DNA from: Streptomyces griseochromogenes
Lineage (GTDB): Bacteria; Actinomycetota; Actinomycetes; Streptomycetales; Streptomycetaceae
Direction: 5' to 3'
DNA: 64,000 nucleotides
NCBI RefSeq assembly: GCF_001542625.1
Contig: NZ_CP016279.1
Span: forward strand, 1,488,001 to 1,552,000
A model generated the notes under the pieces. The model did no database searches. It saw only the letters and a program-made list of their open reading frames with translations, and was not told the DNA's origin. The translations under genes were made by a program, and so were the position numbers. Below, piece after piece: positions 15,284-24,800 of this stretch (position 1 is its first letter; each line of letters begins with the position of its first letter).

Positions 15284-15871
15284 CGTGGTTCCTCCGACTG
15301 ATGGGAAGAGATGCCGATGGGTCGACGGAAACGCGCACCTTCGGGTGCCGCGACCTCGTGGGTTTACGGCATCTTGCCATTCGGGCTAGGCCATTCAGGG
15401 GCGTCGCTGTGTCAAAATCGCATAACGGGTGACCCCCGAATCGCAGTCAGGTCCCGCCAGGACGGGACCCCAGGACCGCAGATCTGCGGAAATCCATCAC
15501 TCAGGCCGGAAAATCTTCGGGCCATCTCACGATGTGGTCCATCGTTGCGGTCCATCGCCGCGCGCGCCGGACAACCGGTCGCGCGTCGCCGCCGGGTCAC
15601 GGCCGTGTCGCATCCATGTCAGCCGTGCGTCATCCGGGTGTGGCTTTCTGGTCCCGTGATGTGACCTTGCACCTAATGGACTCGTCGTGAGCGCCGTCCG
15701 TCCGGTAAGAAGGTTCTTTACACCCCTCATCCGGGGCTCAGGGCGCGTGTGCGGCGCGCCCGTCGCGTATGTGCTCGTACGTATCAGCAACCGGGCCGTA
15801 CGCGGTGCCCGCCCACCCCTCACCAGGAGTGGTCGACCCTCAAACCATGCATAGCTAAGGGGTAAAACAAA
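15284..15871. promoter_or_regulatory. Divergent intergenic region between the ABC operon and malic enzyme
   Basis: About 590 bases carry no convincing gene. Structures seen are the 14-base perfect palindrome CCGCAGATCTGCGG (15476-15489) and the hairpin-forming pair GGTCCCG (15450-15456)/CGGGACC (15463-15469). Both lie closer to the importer side and may be operators or a 5'-leader structure. A GTAAGAAGGTTC stretch near 15705 is unusually A/T-rich for this genome and may hold the malic enzyme promoter. No riboswitch class was recognised. Confidence 0.5.
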
Positions 15872-17095
15872 GTGGCAGCGGAGATCGTCAATCCTCGCAG
15901 CGACAGCAGTACGGATCAGGACGGCGGGGCCGAGCCCCTCGATTCCTTCGATCCGGTGTTCGCGCTGCACCGCGGCGGCAAGATGGCCGTGCAGGCCACC
16001 GTGCCGGTCCGTGACAAGGACGACCTTTCCCTCGCGTACACGCCCGGCGTCGCGCGCGTGTGCACCGCGATCGCGGAGCAGCCGGAGCTGGTCAACGACT
16101 ACACATGGAAGTCCTCGGTGGTCGCCGTCGTGACCGACGGCACGGCCGTGCTCGGGCTCGGGGACATCGGTCCCCAGGCCTCCCTCCCCGTGATGGAGGG
16201 CAAGGCGATCCTGTTCAAGCAGTTCGGCGGCGTGGACGCGGTGCCGATCGCGCTCGACTGCACGGACGTCGACGACATCGTCGAGACCGTGGTCCGGCTC
16301 GCTCCCTCCTTCGGCGGAGTGAACCTGGAGGACATCTCGGCACCCCGGTGCTTCGAGATCGAGCGCCGGCTGCAGGAGCGCCTCGACATCCCGGTCTTCC
16401 ACGACGACCAGCACGGTACGGCCGTCGTGACGCTGGCGGCGCTGCGCAACGCGGCGCGGCTCAGCCGACGAGAGATCGGGCAGCTGCGCGCCGTCATCTC
16501 GGGCGCCGGCGCGGCCGGTGTCGCCATCGCCAAGATGCTGGTCGAGGCCGGCATCGGGGACGTGGCGGTGGCGGACCGCAAGGGCGTCGTGTCCGCGGAC
16601 CGCGAGGACCTGACGCCGGTCAAGCGGGAGCTGGCCGGTTTCACCAACAAGGCGGGCATCACCGGCTCGCTGGAGAAGGCCCTCGCGGGCGCCGACGTCT
16701 TCATCGGCGTCTCCGGCGGTACGGTCCCGGAGGAGGCCGTCGCCTCCATGGCTGAGGGCGCCTTCGTGTTCGCGATGGCCAACCCGAACCCGGAGGTGCA
16801 CCCGGACGTCGCGCACAAGTACGCGGCGGTCGTCGCGACCGGGCGCTCGGACTTCCCGAACCAGATCAACAACGTGCTGGCCTTCCCCGGGATCTTCGCG
16901 GGCGCGCTGCAGGTGCGGGCCACGCGGATCACGGAGGGCATGAAGATCGCCGCCGCGGAGGCGCTGGCCGCTGTGGTCGGGGACGACCTCGCCGCCGACT
17001 ACGTCATTCCGTCGCCGTTCGACGAGCGGGTCGCTCCGGCCGTGACCGCGGCTGTGGCTGCTGCCGCTCGTGCCGAGGGCGTTGCGCGTCGCTGA
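15872..17095 (+). CDS. NAD(P)-dependent malic enzyme
   Basis: A 407-residue malic enzyme that decarboxylates malate to pyruvate while reducing NAD(P). The catalytic Tyr is in [12 protein letters not shown] (about residue 55), the catalytic Lys in [16 protein letters not shown] (near 110), and metal ligands are in the [10 protein letters not shown] and [11 protein letters not shown] segments. The Rossmann loop is [12 protein letters not shown] near 210, and [11 protein letters not shown] near 330 is diagnostic. The short bacterial form without a phosphotransacetylase domain. The start is a GTG with AAGG-type site upstream. A clean terminator follows. Cofactor preference is not assigned. Confidence 0.93.
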   Translation: MAAEIVNPRSDSSTDQDGGAEPLDSFDPVFALHRGGKMAVQATVPVRDKDDLSLAYTPGVARVCTAIAEQPELVNDYTWKSSVVAVVTDGTAVLGLGDIGPQASLPVMEGKAILFKQFGGVDAVPIALDCTDVDDIVETVVRLAPSFGGVNLEDISAPRCFEIERRLQERLDIPVFHDDQHGTAVVTLAALRNAARLSRREIGQLRAVISGAGAAGVAIAKMLVEAGIGDVAVADRKGVVSADREDLTPVKRELAGFTNKAGITGSLEKALAGADVFIGVSGGTVPEEAVASMAEGAFVFAMANPNPEVHPDVAHKYAAVVATGRSDFPNQINNVLAFPGIFAGALQVRATRITEGMKIAAAEALAAVVGDDLAADYVIPSPFDERVAPAVTAAVAAAARAEGVARR

Positions 17096-17105
17096 CGTTG
17101 CGCCG

Positions 17106-17140
17106 AATGGCCCCGTCCGTTCGGGCGGGGCCATTTTCTT
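17106..17140 (+). terminator. Terminator of the malic enzyme gene
   Basis: AATGGCCCCG (17106-17115) pairs with CGGGGCCATT (17126-17135), with extra CCG/CGG pairing inside, then TTTCTTT. It lies 11 bases after the stop. Confidence 0.9.
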
Positions 17141-17286
17141 TGCCCGCCCGCCCGTTCGAGTGCCGCGAGGGCGCCCTTGAGGGCGTGGGTGCCGGGCTGC
17201 GCCGCATGGGTGCCGTCACGCAAGAGGGCATGTGTCACAGCGCCGTGCGGTTCCGTCCGCTGCGCGGCGCACCTATCGTCGAGCCC

Positions 17287-18252
17287 ATGTTCGCTGTCTA
17301 CGCTGCCCGGATCGACCGCGACCAGCCGCTCTCCGGCCTTGAGTTGGGGGAGCGTCCGGCTCCCGAGGCCCGGCCCGGCTGGAGCACCGTCACCGTGCGG
17401 GCCGCCTCCCTCAATCACCACGACCTCTGGTCCCTGCGGGGCGTCGGGCTCCCGGAGGACCGGCTGCCGATGATCCTCGGCTGCGATGCCGCCGGGATCG
17501 ACGAGGACGGCAACGAGGTCGTCCTGCACTCCGTCATCGGCCAGAGCGGCCACGGCGTCGGCCCGAAGGAGCCCCGCTCCATCCTGACCGAGCGCTACCA
17601 GGGCACCTTCGCCGAGCAGGTCGCCGTGCCGACCTGGAACATCCTGCCCAAGCCGAAGGAGCTCTCCTTCGCGGAGGCCGCCTGCCTGCCGACGGCCTGG
17701 CTGACGGCGTACCGGATGCTGTTCACCAACGCCGGGGTGCGGCCCGGTGACTCGGTCCTCGTGCAGGGCGCGGGCGGCGGTGTCGCCACGGCCGCGATCG
17801 TGCTGGGCAAGGCGGCCGGCCTGCGGGTCTTCGCCACCAGCAGGGACGAGGCGAAGCGGAAGCGGGCGCTGGAGCTCGGGGCCGTCGAGGCGGTGGAGCC
17901 GGGGGCCCGGCTGCCGCAGCGCGTGGACGCCGTCATCGAGACCGTGGGTGCCGCCACCTGGTCGCACTCGGTGAAGTCCCTGCGGCCCGGCGGCACGATC
18001 GTCATCTCCGGCGCCACCAGCGGCGACCGTCCCTCGCACGCCGAGCTGACCCGGATCTTCTTCCTGGAACTGAAGGTCGTCGGCTCCACCATGGGCACCA
18101 AGGACGAGCTGGAGGACCTGCTCGCCTTCTGCGCCGCCACCGGTGTACGGCCCGTCATCGACGAAATGCTGCCCCTGGACCGGGCCCGCGAAGGCTTCGA
18201 ACGGCTCGCGTCCGGTGAGCAGTTCGGGAAGATCGTGCTCACCCATTCCTGA
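17287..18252 (+). CDS. Zinc-binding-type alcohol dehydrogenase / quinone oxidoreductase-like protein
   Basis: The 321-residue protein is a medium-chain dehydrogenase/reductase. It has the GroES-like N-terminal domain (SLNHHDLWSLRGVGLPEDRL near residue 38), the nucleotide-binding loop QGAGGGVATAAIVLGKAAG near 158, and a typical C-terminal DEMLPLDRAREGFERLASG. The four structural Cys of zinc alcohol dehydrogenases are absent, pointing to the quinone-oxidoreductase-like subgroup that uses NADPH. ATG at 17287 gives MFAVYAARID; upstream sequence in frame is not conserved. Monocistronic, with its own terminator. Confidence 0.88.
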   Translation: MFAVYAARIDRDQPLSGLELGERPAPEARPGWSTVTVRAASLNHHDLWSLRGVGLPEDRLPMILGCDAAGIDEDGNEVVLHSVIGQSGHGVGPKEPRSILTERYQGTFAEQVAVPTWNILPKPKELSFAEAACLPTAWLTAYRMLFTNAGVRPGDSVLVQGAGGGVATAAIVLGKAAGLRVFATSRDEAKRKRALELGAVEAVEPGARLPQRVDAVIETVGAATWSHSVKSLRPGGTIVISGATSGDRPSHAELTRIFFLELKVVGSTMGTKDELEDLLAFCAATGVRPVIDEMLPLDRAREGFERLASGEQFGKIVLTHS

Positions 18253-18275
18253 AGTCCCTTCGGGGGTGCGCCGAC

Positions 18276-18304
18276 GGCGGGTCCGGATGCCGGGCCCGCC
18301 TTTT
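18276..18304 (+). terminator. Strong intrinsic terminator
   Basis: GGCGGGTCCGG (18276-18286) pairs with CCGGGCCCGCC (18290-18300, one G-T pair) around a 3-base loop, followed by TTTT. It ends the oxidoreductase gene just before the HTH gene promoter. Confidence 0.9.
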
Positions 18305-18317
18305 CCGAACCCTTGGC

Positions 18318-18364
18318 GTCAACCAAGGTTGACATGACGCGAGGTGTCAACGTAAGTTGACACC
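18318..18364 (+). promoter_or_regulatory. Leaderless promoter with two palindromic operators
   Basis: Two inverted repeats share the half-site GTCAAC: GTCAACC-N2-GGTTGAC (18318-18333) and GGTGTCAAC-N4-GTTGACACC (18343-18364). A consensus -35 TTGACA (18329-18334) and a -10 TAAGTT (18353-18358), 18 bases apart, are embedded in them. The -10 lies 6 bases before the ATG at 18365, so the mRNA probably starts at the start codon. A repressor on either site would block the promoter; the HTH protein encoded next is the natural candidate. Confidence 0.75.
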
Positions 18365-18574
18365 ATGACCGAGGCAACGGATCTCGCCCAGCGTGCCGGT
18401 GACCGCGATCCGCGGGTCGGGCTGCGGGCCGTGGCCGCGCTCCGCAGGCTGCTGGAGCAGCTGGAGGCGGTACAGGTGCGCAGTGCGCGCAATCAGGGCT
18501 GGTCGTGGCAGGAGATCGCCGCGGAGCTGGGTGTCAGCAGGCAGGCCGTGCACAAGAAGTACGGGAGGCAGTGA
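18365..18574 (+). CDS. Small helix-turn-helix protein upstream of the Clp-N gene
   Basis: The 69-residue protein is essentially a single HTH domain: a helical N-terminal part (GLRAVAALRRLLEQLEAVQV) and the HTH WSWQEIAAELGVSRQAVHKK at about residues 47-66. It is typically paired with a Clp N-terminal-domain gene in Streptomyces. The ATG follows the operator directly and no Shine-Dalgarno sequence exists, consistent with a leaderless mRNA. The stop overlaps the next start by one base. It probably represses its own two-gene operon; the signal may come from the Clp-N protein. Confidence 0.88.
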   Translation: MTEATDLAQRAGDRDPRVGLRAVAALRRLLEQLEAVQVRSARNQGWSWQEIAAELGVSRQAVHKKYGRQ

Positions 18575-19137
18575 TGTTCGAACGCTTCACCAAGGACGCG
18601 CGAGACGTCGTACAGGGCGCTGTCGAGCACGGGGAACGCGAGGGGGCGCGGACCGTCGGTGCCGAGCATCTGCTGCTCGCCCTCCTCGACCGCGAGGCGA
18701 GCCGTGCCTCCTTCGCGCTGGCCGCGCTCGGTGTCGCGGAGCGCAAGGAGTCCGTACGGGAGGCACTGAGTGAGGCGCGGCGGCGGGGAGGCCTGTCCCG
18801 GGCCGAGGTGGACGCCCTCGCGGGACTCGGCATCGACGTCCCGGAGATCGTCTCCCGGGTCGAAGAGGCGCACGGTGCCGGGGCGATGACCGGCGATCGC
18901 CAGGGCAGGGGCCGGCGGCCGGGACGCCGTTCCTTCGGCCGGGGCGCCAAGGACGTCCTGGAAGGGGCGTTGCGCGCCGCCGTCGGCCGCCGTGACGGTC
19001 GCATCGGCGACGAGCACCTCTTGCTCGCCCTGACCGTGCGGCCCGGAGTGCCCGCCGAGGTGCTCGCCGACCACGGGGTGACCTACGAGTCCCTGCGACG
19101 CGTGCTGTACGGCGAGGGCACGGCTCAGGCCGGCTGA
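18574..19137 (+). CDS. Clp N-terminal domain protein without ATPase
   Basis: The 187-residue protein has two Clp-N repeats, one at the N-terminus (MFERFTKDARDVVQGAVEH, then GAEHLLLALLDREASRAS) and one at the C-terminus (AKDVLEGALRAAVGRRDGRI, then DEHLLLALTVRPG), joined by an Arg/Gly-rich linker (about residues 105-125). ClpC uses such repeats to bind adaptors or substrates; there is no AAA module here, so it may act as an adaptor, sensor or decoy. It is translationally linked to the HTH gene, which suggests a protein-quality-sensing regulatory pair. A hairpin follows. Confidence 0.88.
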   Translation: MFERFTKDARDVVQGAVEHGEREGARTVGAEHLLLALLDREASRASFALAALGVAERKESVREALSEARRRGGLSRAEVDALAGLGIDVPEIVSRVEEAHGAGAMTGDRQGRGRRPGRRSFGRGAKDVLEGALRAAVGRRDGRIGDEHLLLALTVRPGVPAEVLADHGVTYESLRRVLYGEGTAQAG

Positions 19138-19199
19138 CGGCCGCGGCGCCGGGAGACTCGGGCCGATGGTCCGCGTGGCCGGTCCGGGCGGACCGCTCC

Positions 19200-19234
19200 G
19201 GCGGTGCGCCTCCGTCGGGGGCGGGCGCACCGCC
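19200..19234. terminator. Bidirectional hairpin between convergent Clp-N and PadR genes
   Basis: GGCGGTGCGCC (19200-19210) pairs with GGCGCACCGCC (19224-19234). It stands 62 bases after the Clp-N stop and 13 bases after the stop of the minus-strand PadR gene. Confidence 0.75.
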
Positions 19235-19247
19235 GTTCCGGGACGGC

Positions 19248-20378
19248 TCAGACCTTCGGGCGGCGCAGTATCGCCCCGATGCGGGCCGCCGCCGACGACA
19301 GATGGCGGCGGGCGTCATCGAGCTGGTCGGTGCTGACGCCGTGGTCGCGGGCCGCGTCCCGGATGTCGTCGCGGAAGCGGTCGAGCAGGCGGTCCAGGTC
19401 ACGGGCCGGGTCGCCGGTGGGGTCCTCGTGGGCCCAGGCCGGCTCGTACTCCGCCGGGAAGTCCTCCGGGGTGGCGGAGTAGTCCGGGATGGTGGAGTGG
19501 TCCGGCGCGGCGGAGTGGTCCGGGGCGGTGGTGTGGTCCGGCTCCGCGGTGGGGGCGGACCCGGCGGGGCCCGGGGCCGGCTCTTCGGTGTGGCGGCCGA
19601 AGCCCCAGTCCTTGCCGAACCCCTTTCCGTAGTCCTTTCCGAACTCGCCGAACTCCTTGGCGAGTTCGGTCAGGCCCTCGCGTACACCGGTCGGCCAGTC
19701 GCCGCGGACGAAGTGGTCCTGGACCCGGTCCTGGACGTGGCGGGCGATGCGCTGCATCTCCTCCTGCGCCTGGGCCCGTGCCCGCGCCTGGGCCTCCTGG
19801 GCCTGATGGCGGGCCCGCTGGGCCTCCTCGCGGGCCCGGCGGCTCTCGTCCTTGGCGCGGCGGGCCTGCTCCTTCCACTCCTGCTTGACCCGGCGCATCT
19901 CCTCCTTGGCGGCCCGCCAGGCCTCCTTGTCGCCCAAGTCGCCGTGCTCCCCGACGGGGCCCGCCTCCCGGGCGCCGGCCCTGCCGCCGTTACGAGCCTC
20001 CGAGGCGGCCGCGCGCATCTCGCGGCGCAGGTCGCCGGCCGCGCCGCGCACATCGGCCCTTATCTCGGCGGCGAGTTCGGCGACGGACTCGCGGATCTCC
20101 AGCTCCAGGTCGGCCAGCTCGCCGCTGCGGTCGGCCAGTTCGGCCCGGCCGGCGTCCGTGATGGCGTACACCTTGCGGCCGCCCTCGGTGGTGTGCGTGA
20201 CCAGGCCCTCCGCCTCCAGCTTGGCCAGCCGGGGGTAGACCGTGCCCGCCGAGGGGGCGTACAGGCCCTGGAAGCGCTCTTCCAGGAGCCTGATCACCTC
20301 ATAGCCGTGGCGCGGGGCCTCGTCCAGCAGCTTGAGCAGATAGAGGCGGAGGCGGCCGTGGGCGAAGACGGGCGGCAT
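19248..20378 (-). CDS. PadR-family regulator with a long coiled-coil and repeat tail
   Basis: The 376-residue protein begins with a complete PadR winged helix (about residues 6-80: RLYLLKLLDEAPRHGYEVIR and TVYPRLAKLEAEGLV). After it come a charged coiled coil (about 95-230, Arg/Glu/Ala-rich), a glycine-rich patch, and an acidic region with PDHS-type hexapeptide repeats (about 285-310), ending in a short conserved domain. It is far longer than ordinary PadR proteins (about 110-180 residues). It lies directly after the DUF4097 gene (one base between stop and start) and likely represses that operon from the palindrome near 21390. Confidence 0.9.
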   Translation of the reverse strand: MPPVFAHGRLRLYLLKLLDEAPRHGYEVIRLLEERFQGLYAPSAGTVYPRLAKLEAEGLVTHTTEGGRKVYAITDAGRAELADRSGELADLELEIRESVAELAAEIRADVRGAAGDLRREMRAAASEARNGGRAGAREAGPVGEHGDLGDKEAWRAAKEEMRRVKQEWKEQARRAKDESRRAREEAQRARHQAQEAQARARAQAQEEMQRIARHVQDRVQDHFVRGDWPTGVREGLTELAKEFGEFGKDYGKGFGKDWGFGRHTEEPAPGPAGSAPTAEPDHTTAPDHSAAPDHSTIPDYSATPEDFPAEYEPAWAHEDPTGDPARDLDRLLDRFRDDIRDAARDHGVSTDQLDDARRHLSSAAARIGAILRRPKV

Positions 20379-20379
20379 G

Positions 20380-21324
20380 TCAGAGCACCTTCTTGTCGGT
20401 CGTACCGTCGGCCCGGGCGCCGGTGGCGTCGGCGTCCTGGCCGGAGACGGAATTGTCCCCCGGGCGGGCCTCGGCGCCGACGGGGGGCTCCGTCTCCCAC
20501 GGGGTGTCCTTCTCGTCCTCCCCCGGTGGGCGGCGCAGCAGGGCGATGGAGCCGGAGATCGTGGTGGCTCTGAGCCTGCCGTTGCCCGCGCCGAGCCGGC
20601 CGGTGATCTTGTGGGCGCCCCACTGGCCGTGCACCCGCAGGCCGTCGAAGGCGTTGGAGATCGTGCCGCTCGCGGTGTTCGCCTCCACGTCGGCGTCCGC
20701 CGGGTGCGGCATGCGGATCGCGATCTCGCCGGAGACGCTGGTCAGCTGGACATCGGTGGGGCCGTCCGGGTCAAGGTCGATGATCATGGAGCCGCTGAGG
20801 GAGTCGGCGTGGACCGACGAGCCCGAGCCCTCGACCACGGTCAGGTCGCCCGAGATCGAGTGGAACCGCAGGTCGCCCGTGACGGCCTGGGCCTCCAGGT
20901 TCCCGGACACGGTGTCGGCGCGGACCGGGCCGGAGAGGCCCACGAGGGTCGTGTCGCCGCTGACGCCCTTGACCGCCGAGGGGCCGCTGATGCCGGAGAC
21001 GACCGCGCCGGCGCTGACCACGCCGACCTCCACCCGCGTGTCGGCGGGGACCGCGAGGGAGACGACGGCGCCGCGCCGCCAGCCCTTGCGGTCGAGCCAC
21101 TTCAGGAAGCCCTTCCAGGGCAGGTCGTCGTAGGCCACGGTGAGGGTGCCGCCCTGCTGTGTGACGGTCAGGGGCGGGCCGTCGATCTCCGAGACCTCCA
21201 GGCGGGCGGAACCCTCGTCCGTGCCCACGACGTTGACTGTTCCGTCGACGATGCGTACGTGGAGGTCGCTCACGGGGGCTTCGAAGGTGAGCTTTCGGGG
21301 CTCGGCGACGGACCACTCGGGCAT
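20380..21324 (-). CDS. DUF4097 family beta-repeat protein
   Basis: A 314-residue protein built from short repeated strands of the DUF4097 (adhesin-like beta-helix) type, for example VSGDTTLVGLSGPVRADTVS, SISGDLTVVEGS and SVSGEIAIRM (roughly residues 115-260). No signal peptide or membrane helix is seen, so it is probably cytoplasmic or surface-associated by other means. The C-terminal 55 residues are acidic and low complexity. I chose the ATG giving MPEWSVAEPRKL because homologues start there. It is the first gene of a two-gene unit with the PadR regulator. Confidence 0.85.
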   Translation of the reverse strand: MPEWSVAEPRKLTFEAPVSDLHVRIVDGTVNVVGTDEGSARLEVSEIDGPPLTVTQQGGTLTVAYDDLPWKGFLKWLDRKGWRRGAVVSLAVPADTRVEVGVVSAGAVVSGISGPSAVKGVSGDTTLVGLSGPVRADTVSGNLEAQAVTGDLRFHSISGDLTVVEGSGSSVHADSLSGSMIIDLDPDGPTDVQLTSVSGEIAIRMPHPADADVEANTASGTISNAFDGLRVHGQWGAHKITGRLGAGNGRLRATTISGSIALLRRPPGEDEKDTPWETEPPVGAEARPGDNSVSGQDADATGARADGTTDKKVL

Positions 21325-21367
21325 GGGGGACCTCCTCGACCGGACGCGGCCGCGACGCCGCGACACG

Positions 21368-21418
21368 CCATATCGCGTCTTCTGTGAAACACGATATATC
21401 GTGGTCACGGAAAGTCAA
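21368..21418 (-). promoter_or_regulatory. Promoter and PadR-type operator of the DUF4097-padR operon
   Basis: A perfect palindrome CACGATATATCGTG (21390-21403) and a half-like CCATATCGCG (21368-21377) stand out by their AT content. On the minus strand a TTGACT -35 (complement of 21413-21418) is followed after 16 bases by TATCGT inside the palindrome. ATATCG-rich palindromes are typical PadR operators, so autorepression is likely. Confidence 0.6.
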
Positions 21419-21588
21419 GACACCCTTTCGTGGGGAGGGCGGGGGCCGGGTCGCTTCGACGGCCCGCGGCCGGGTGGGGTGGGGTGCGGTCGGACGCGGT
21501 GCCGCGGCGGCCCCTCGGTGGCGCGAGTGCGCATAGGCTGTCCCTGGATTCTTCATCCGCATGGACGTATACGCAGGAGAGGCAGCTC

Positions 21589-21768
21589 ATGTACTTCACC
21601 GACCGCGGTATCGAGGAGTTGGAGAAGCGGCGCGGCGAGGAAGAGGTCACCTTCGAGTGGCTTGCCGAGCAGCTGCGCACGTTCGTGGATCTCAACCCGG
21701 ACTTCGAGGTGCCCGTCGAGCGGCTCGCGACCTGGCTCGCCCGCCTCGACGACGAAGACGACGAGTAA
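21589..21768 (+). CDS. DUF6104-like small acidic protein
   Basis: A 59-residue acidic protein (MYFTDRGIEELEKRRGEEEV, then an E/D-rich C-terminus ending DDEDDE) that is conserved in Streptomyces as DUF6104. The helical pattern suggests a small soluble protein. The start is supported by AGGAGAGG about 10 bases upstream. It stands alone between the DUF4097 operon and kgd, followed by a large shared terminator. No function is known to me. Confidence 0.8.
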   Translation: MYFTDRGIEELEKRRGEEEVTFEWLAEQLRTFVDLNPDFEVPVERLATWLARLDDEDDE

Positions 21769-21785
21769 CTCCGCCGACCGCGCGA

Positions 21786-21831
21786 AAAGGGCCCGGCCCC
21801 GAGTTCCTGCGAACTCGGGGCCGGGCCCTTT
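21786..21831. terminator. Large bidirectional terminator
   Basis: A 21-base-pair perfect stem (21786-21806 with 21811-21831) closes the tetraloop CTGC. A-run and T-run flank it, so it can terminate both the DUF6104 gene and the convergent kgd gene. Confidence 0.95.
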
Positions 21832-21851
21832 CGTGTGCGGTGCCGGAGGCC

Positions 21852-24800
21852 TTACGCCTCGAACACCTCACGCACCAGCTGCTCCTGCTCGGCCTGGTGG
21901 CGCTTGGCGGAGCCCACGGCCGGGGACGAACCGTGCGGACGCGAGATGCGCCGCAGACGCTCGCCGTGCGGGACGTCCGGGCCGACCGCCAGGTCCAGGT
22001 GGTCGATCAGGTTGAGCGCGATGAACGGCCAGGCACCCTGGTTCGCCGGCTCCTCCTGGACCCACAGGTACTTCTCGGCGTTCGGGTACTTGTTGACCTC
22101 CGCCTGGATCTCCGCACCCGGCAGCGGGTACAGACGCTCGAGGCGGATGATCGCCGTGTCCGTGGCGCCGCGCTTCTGACGCTCGGCCTCCAGGTCGTAG
22201 TAGACCTTGCCCGCGCAGAAGACGACCTTCTTCACGGCCGCCGCGTCGGTGATCGACGCGTCGCCGATGACCGGGCGGAACTCGCCGCTCGTGAACTCCT
22301 CCGCCTTCGAGGCCGCCGCCTTCAGACGCAGCATCGACTTCGGGGTGAAGACGATCAGCGGCTTGTGGTGCGGGTTGTGCACCTGCCAGCGCAGGAGGTG
22401 GAAGTAGTTCGACGGGAGCGTGGGCATCGCGACCGTCATGTTGTTCTGCGCGCAGAGCTGCAGGAAGCGCTCGACACGGGCCGAGGAGTGGTCCGGGCCC
22501 TGGCCCTCGTAGCCGTGCGGGAGGAGGAGGGTGACGCCGGACGTCTGGCCCCACTTCTGCTCCGCCGCCGAGATGTACTCGTCGACCACCGTCTGCGCAC
22601 CGTTGACGAAGTCGCCGAACTGCGCCTCCCACATCACGAGCGCGTCGGGACGGGCCAGCGAGTAGCCGTACTCGAAGCCCATGACCGCGTACTCGGACAG
22701 GAGGGAGTTGTAGACGTTGTACCGCGCCTGCTCCTCGGCGAGGTACATCAGCGGCGTGAACTCCTCGCCCGTCTCGCGGTCGATGAGGACCGCGTGGCGC
22801 TGGCCGAAGGTGCCGCGCTGGGAGTCCTGGCCGGACAGGCGGACCGGGGTGCCCTCCAGCAGCAGGGAGCCGACGGCCAGGGTCTCGCCCATGCCCCAGT
22901 CGATCGTGCCGTCCTCGACCATCGTCGTCCGGCGCTGCAGCTGCGGCAGCAGACGCGGGTGGACGGTGAACTGGTCGGGGATGTTGACCTGGGACTCGGC
23001 GATGCGCTTGACGACCTCCGAGGAGATCGCGGTCGGGACCGCGACCGGGAAGCCGTCCTGCGGCGCCTGGACGTCTGCGGCGGTCGGCTGGGACGTGGCC
23101 TCGCGGACCTCGGTGAAGACCTTCTCCAGCTGGCCCTGGTAGTCCTGCAGCGCCTGCTCGGCCTCTTCCAGGGTGATGTCGCCGCGACCGATCAGGGACT
23201 CGGTGTAGAGCTTGCGCACCGAGCGCTTCTTGTCGATCAGGTCGTACATCAGCGGCTGGGTGAAGGCCGGGTTGTCCGACTCGTTGTGACCGCGGCGGCG
23301 GTAGCAGATGAGGTCGATCACCACGTCCTTGTTGAACGCCTGGCGGAACTCGAAGGCGAGCCGCGCGACGCGGACCACGGCCTCCGGGTCGTCGCCGTTC
23401 ACGTGGAAGATCGGGGCCTCGATCATGCGGGCCACGTCCGTCGCGTACATGGAGGAACGCGAGGACTCGGGGGCCGCGGTGAAGCCGACCTGGTTGTTGA
23501 TGACGATGTGGACCGTGCCGCCGGTGCGGTAGCCGCGCAGCTGCGACATGTTCAGGGTCTCGGCCACCACGCCCTGGCCCGCGAAGGCCGCGTCGCCGTG
23601 CAGCGCGACCGGCAGGACGGTGAAGTCCGTGCCGCCCTTGTTGATGATGTCCTGCTTGGCGCGGGCGATGCCCTCGATGACCGGGTCGACCGTCTCCAGG
23701 TGGGACGGGTTGGCGGCCAGCGAGACCGTGATCTGCTCGCCGTCCAGGCCGGTGAAGGTGCCCTGGGCGCCCAGGTGGTACTTCACGTCGCCGGAGCCGT
23801 GCATCGACTTCGGGTCGAGGTTGCCCTCGAACTCGCGGAAGATCTGCGCGTACGACTTGCCGACGATGTTGGCGAGGACGTTCAGACGGCCGCGGTGGGC
23901 CATGCCGATGACGACCTCGTCCAGGCGCGACTCGGCGGCGCTGTCGATGACCGCGTCAAGCAGCGGGATGACGGATTCGCCGCCCTCCAGCGAGAAGCGC
24001 TTCTGGCCGACGTACTTCGTCTGCAGGAAGGTTTCGAAGGCCTCGGCGGCGTTCAGCCGGCGCAGGATGCGCAGCTGCTCCTCGCGCTCCGGCTTGGTGT
24101 GCGGGCGCTCGACGCGGTCCTGGATCCACTTGCGCTGCTTGGGGTCCTGGATGTGCATGAACTCGATGCCGATGGTGCGGCAGTACGAGTCGCGCAGGAC
24201 ACCGAGGATGTCGCGCAGCTTCATCAGGGACTTGCCGGAGAAGCCGCCGACGGCGAACTCGCGCTCCAGGTCCCACAGGGTGAGGCCGTGCTCGGTGATG
24301 TCCAGGTCGGGGTGCTTGCGCTGGCGGTACTCCAGCGGGTCGGTGTCGGCCATGACGTGGCCGCGGACCCGGTAGGAGTGGATCAGCTCGAAGACGCGGG
24401 CGGCCTTGGTGACGTCGTCGTCGTGCGAGGCGTCGATGTCCTTGAGCCAGCGGACCGGCTCGTAGGGGATGCGCAGCGCCTTGAAGATGTCGTCGTAGAA
24501 GCCGTTCTCGCCCAGCAGCAGGTTCGAGACCTGGCGCAGGAACTCGCCGGAGGCGGCGCCCTGGATCACCCGGTGGTCGTAGGTCGACGTGAGCGTCATG
24601 ACCTTCGAGATGCCGAGCTTGTTCAGGGTGTCCTGGCTGGTGCCCTGGAACTCCGCCGGGTAGTCCATGGAGCCGACGCCCATGATCACGGACTGGCCGG
24701 GCATCAGCCGCGGCACGGAGTGGACGGTGCCGAGGCCGCCGGGGTTGGTCAGGGAGACCGTGACACCGGTGAAGTCGTCCATCGTCAGCTTGCCGTCGCG

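Noticed and set aside
18318-18364. HAIR or CIRCE heat-shock element before the HTH/Clp-N genes
   Set aside because: The GTCAAC half-sites match neither the HspR HAIR nor the HrcA CIRCE consensus.
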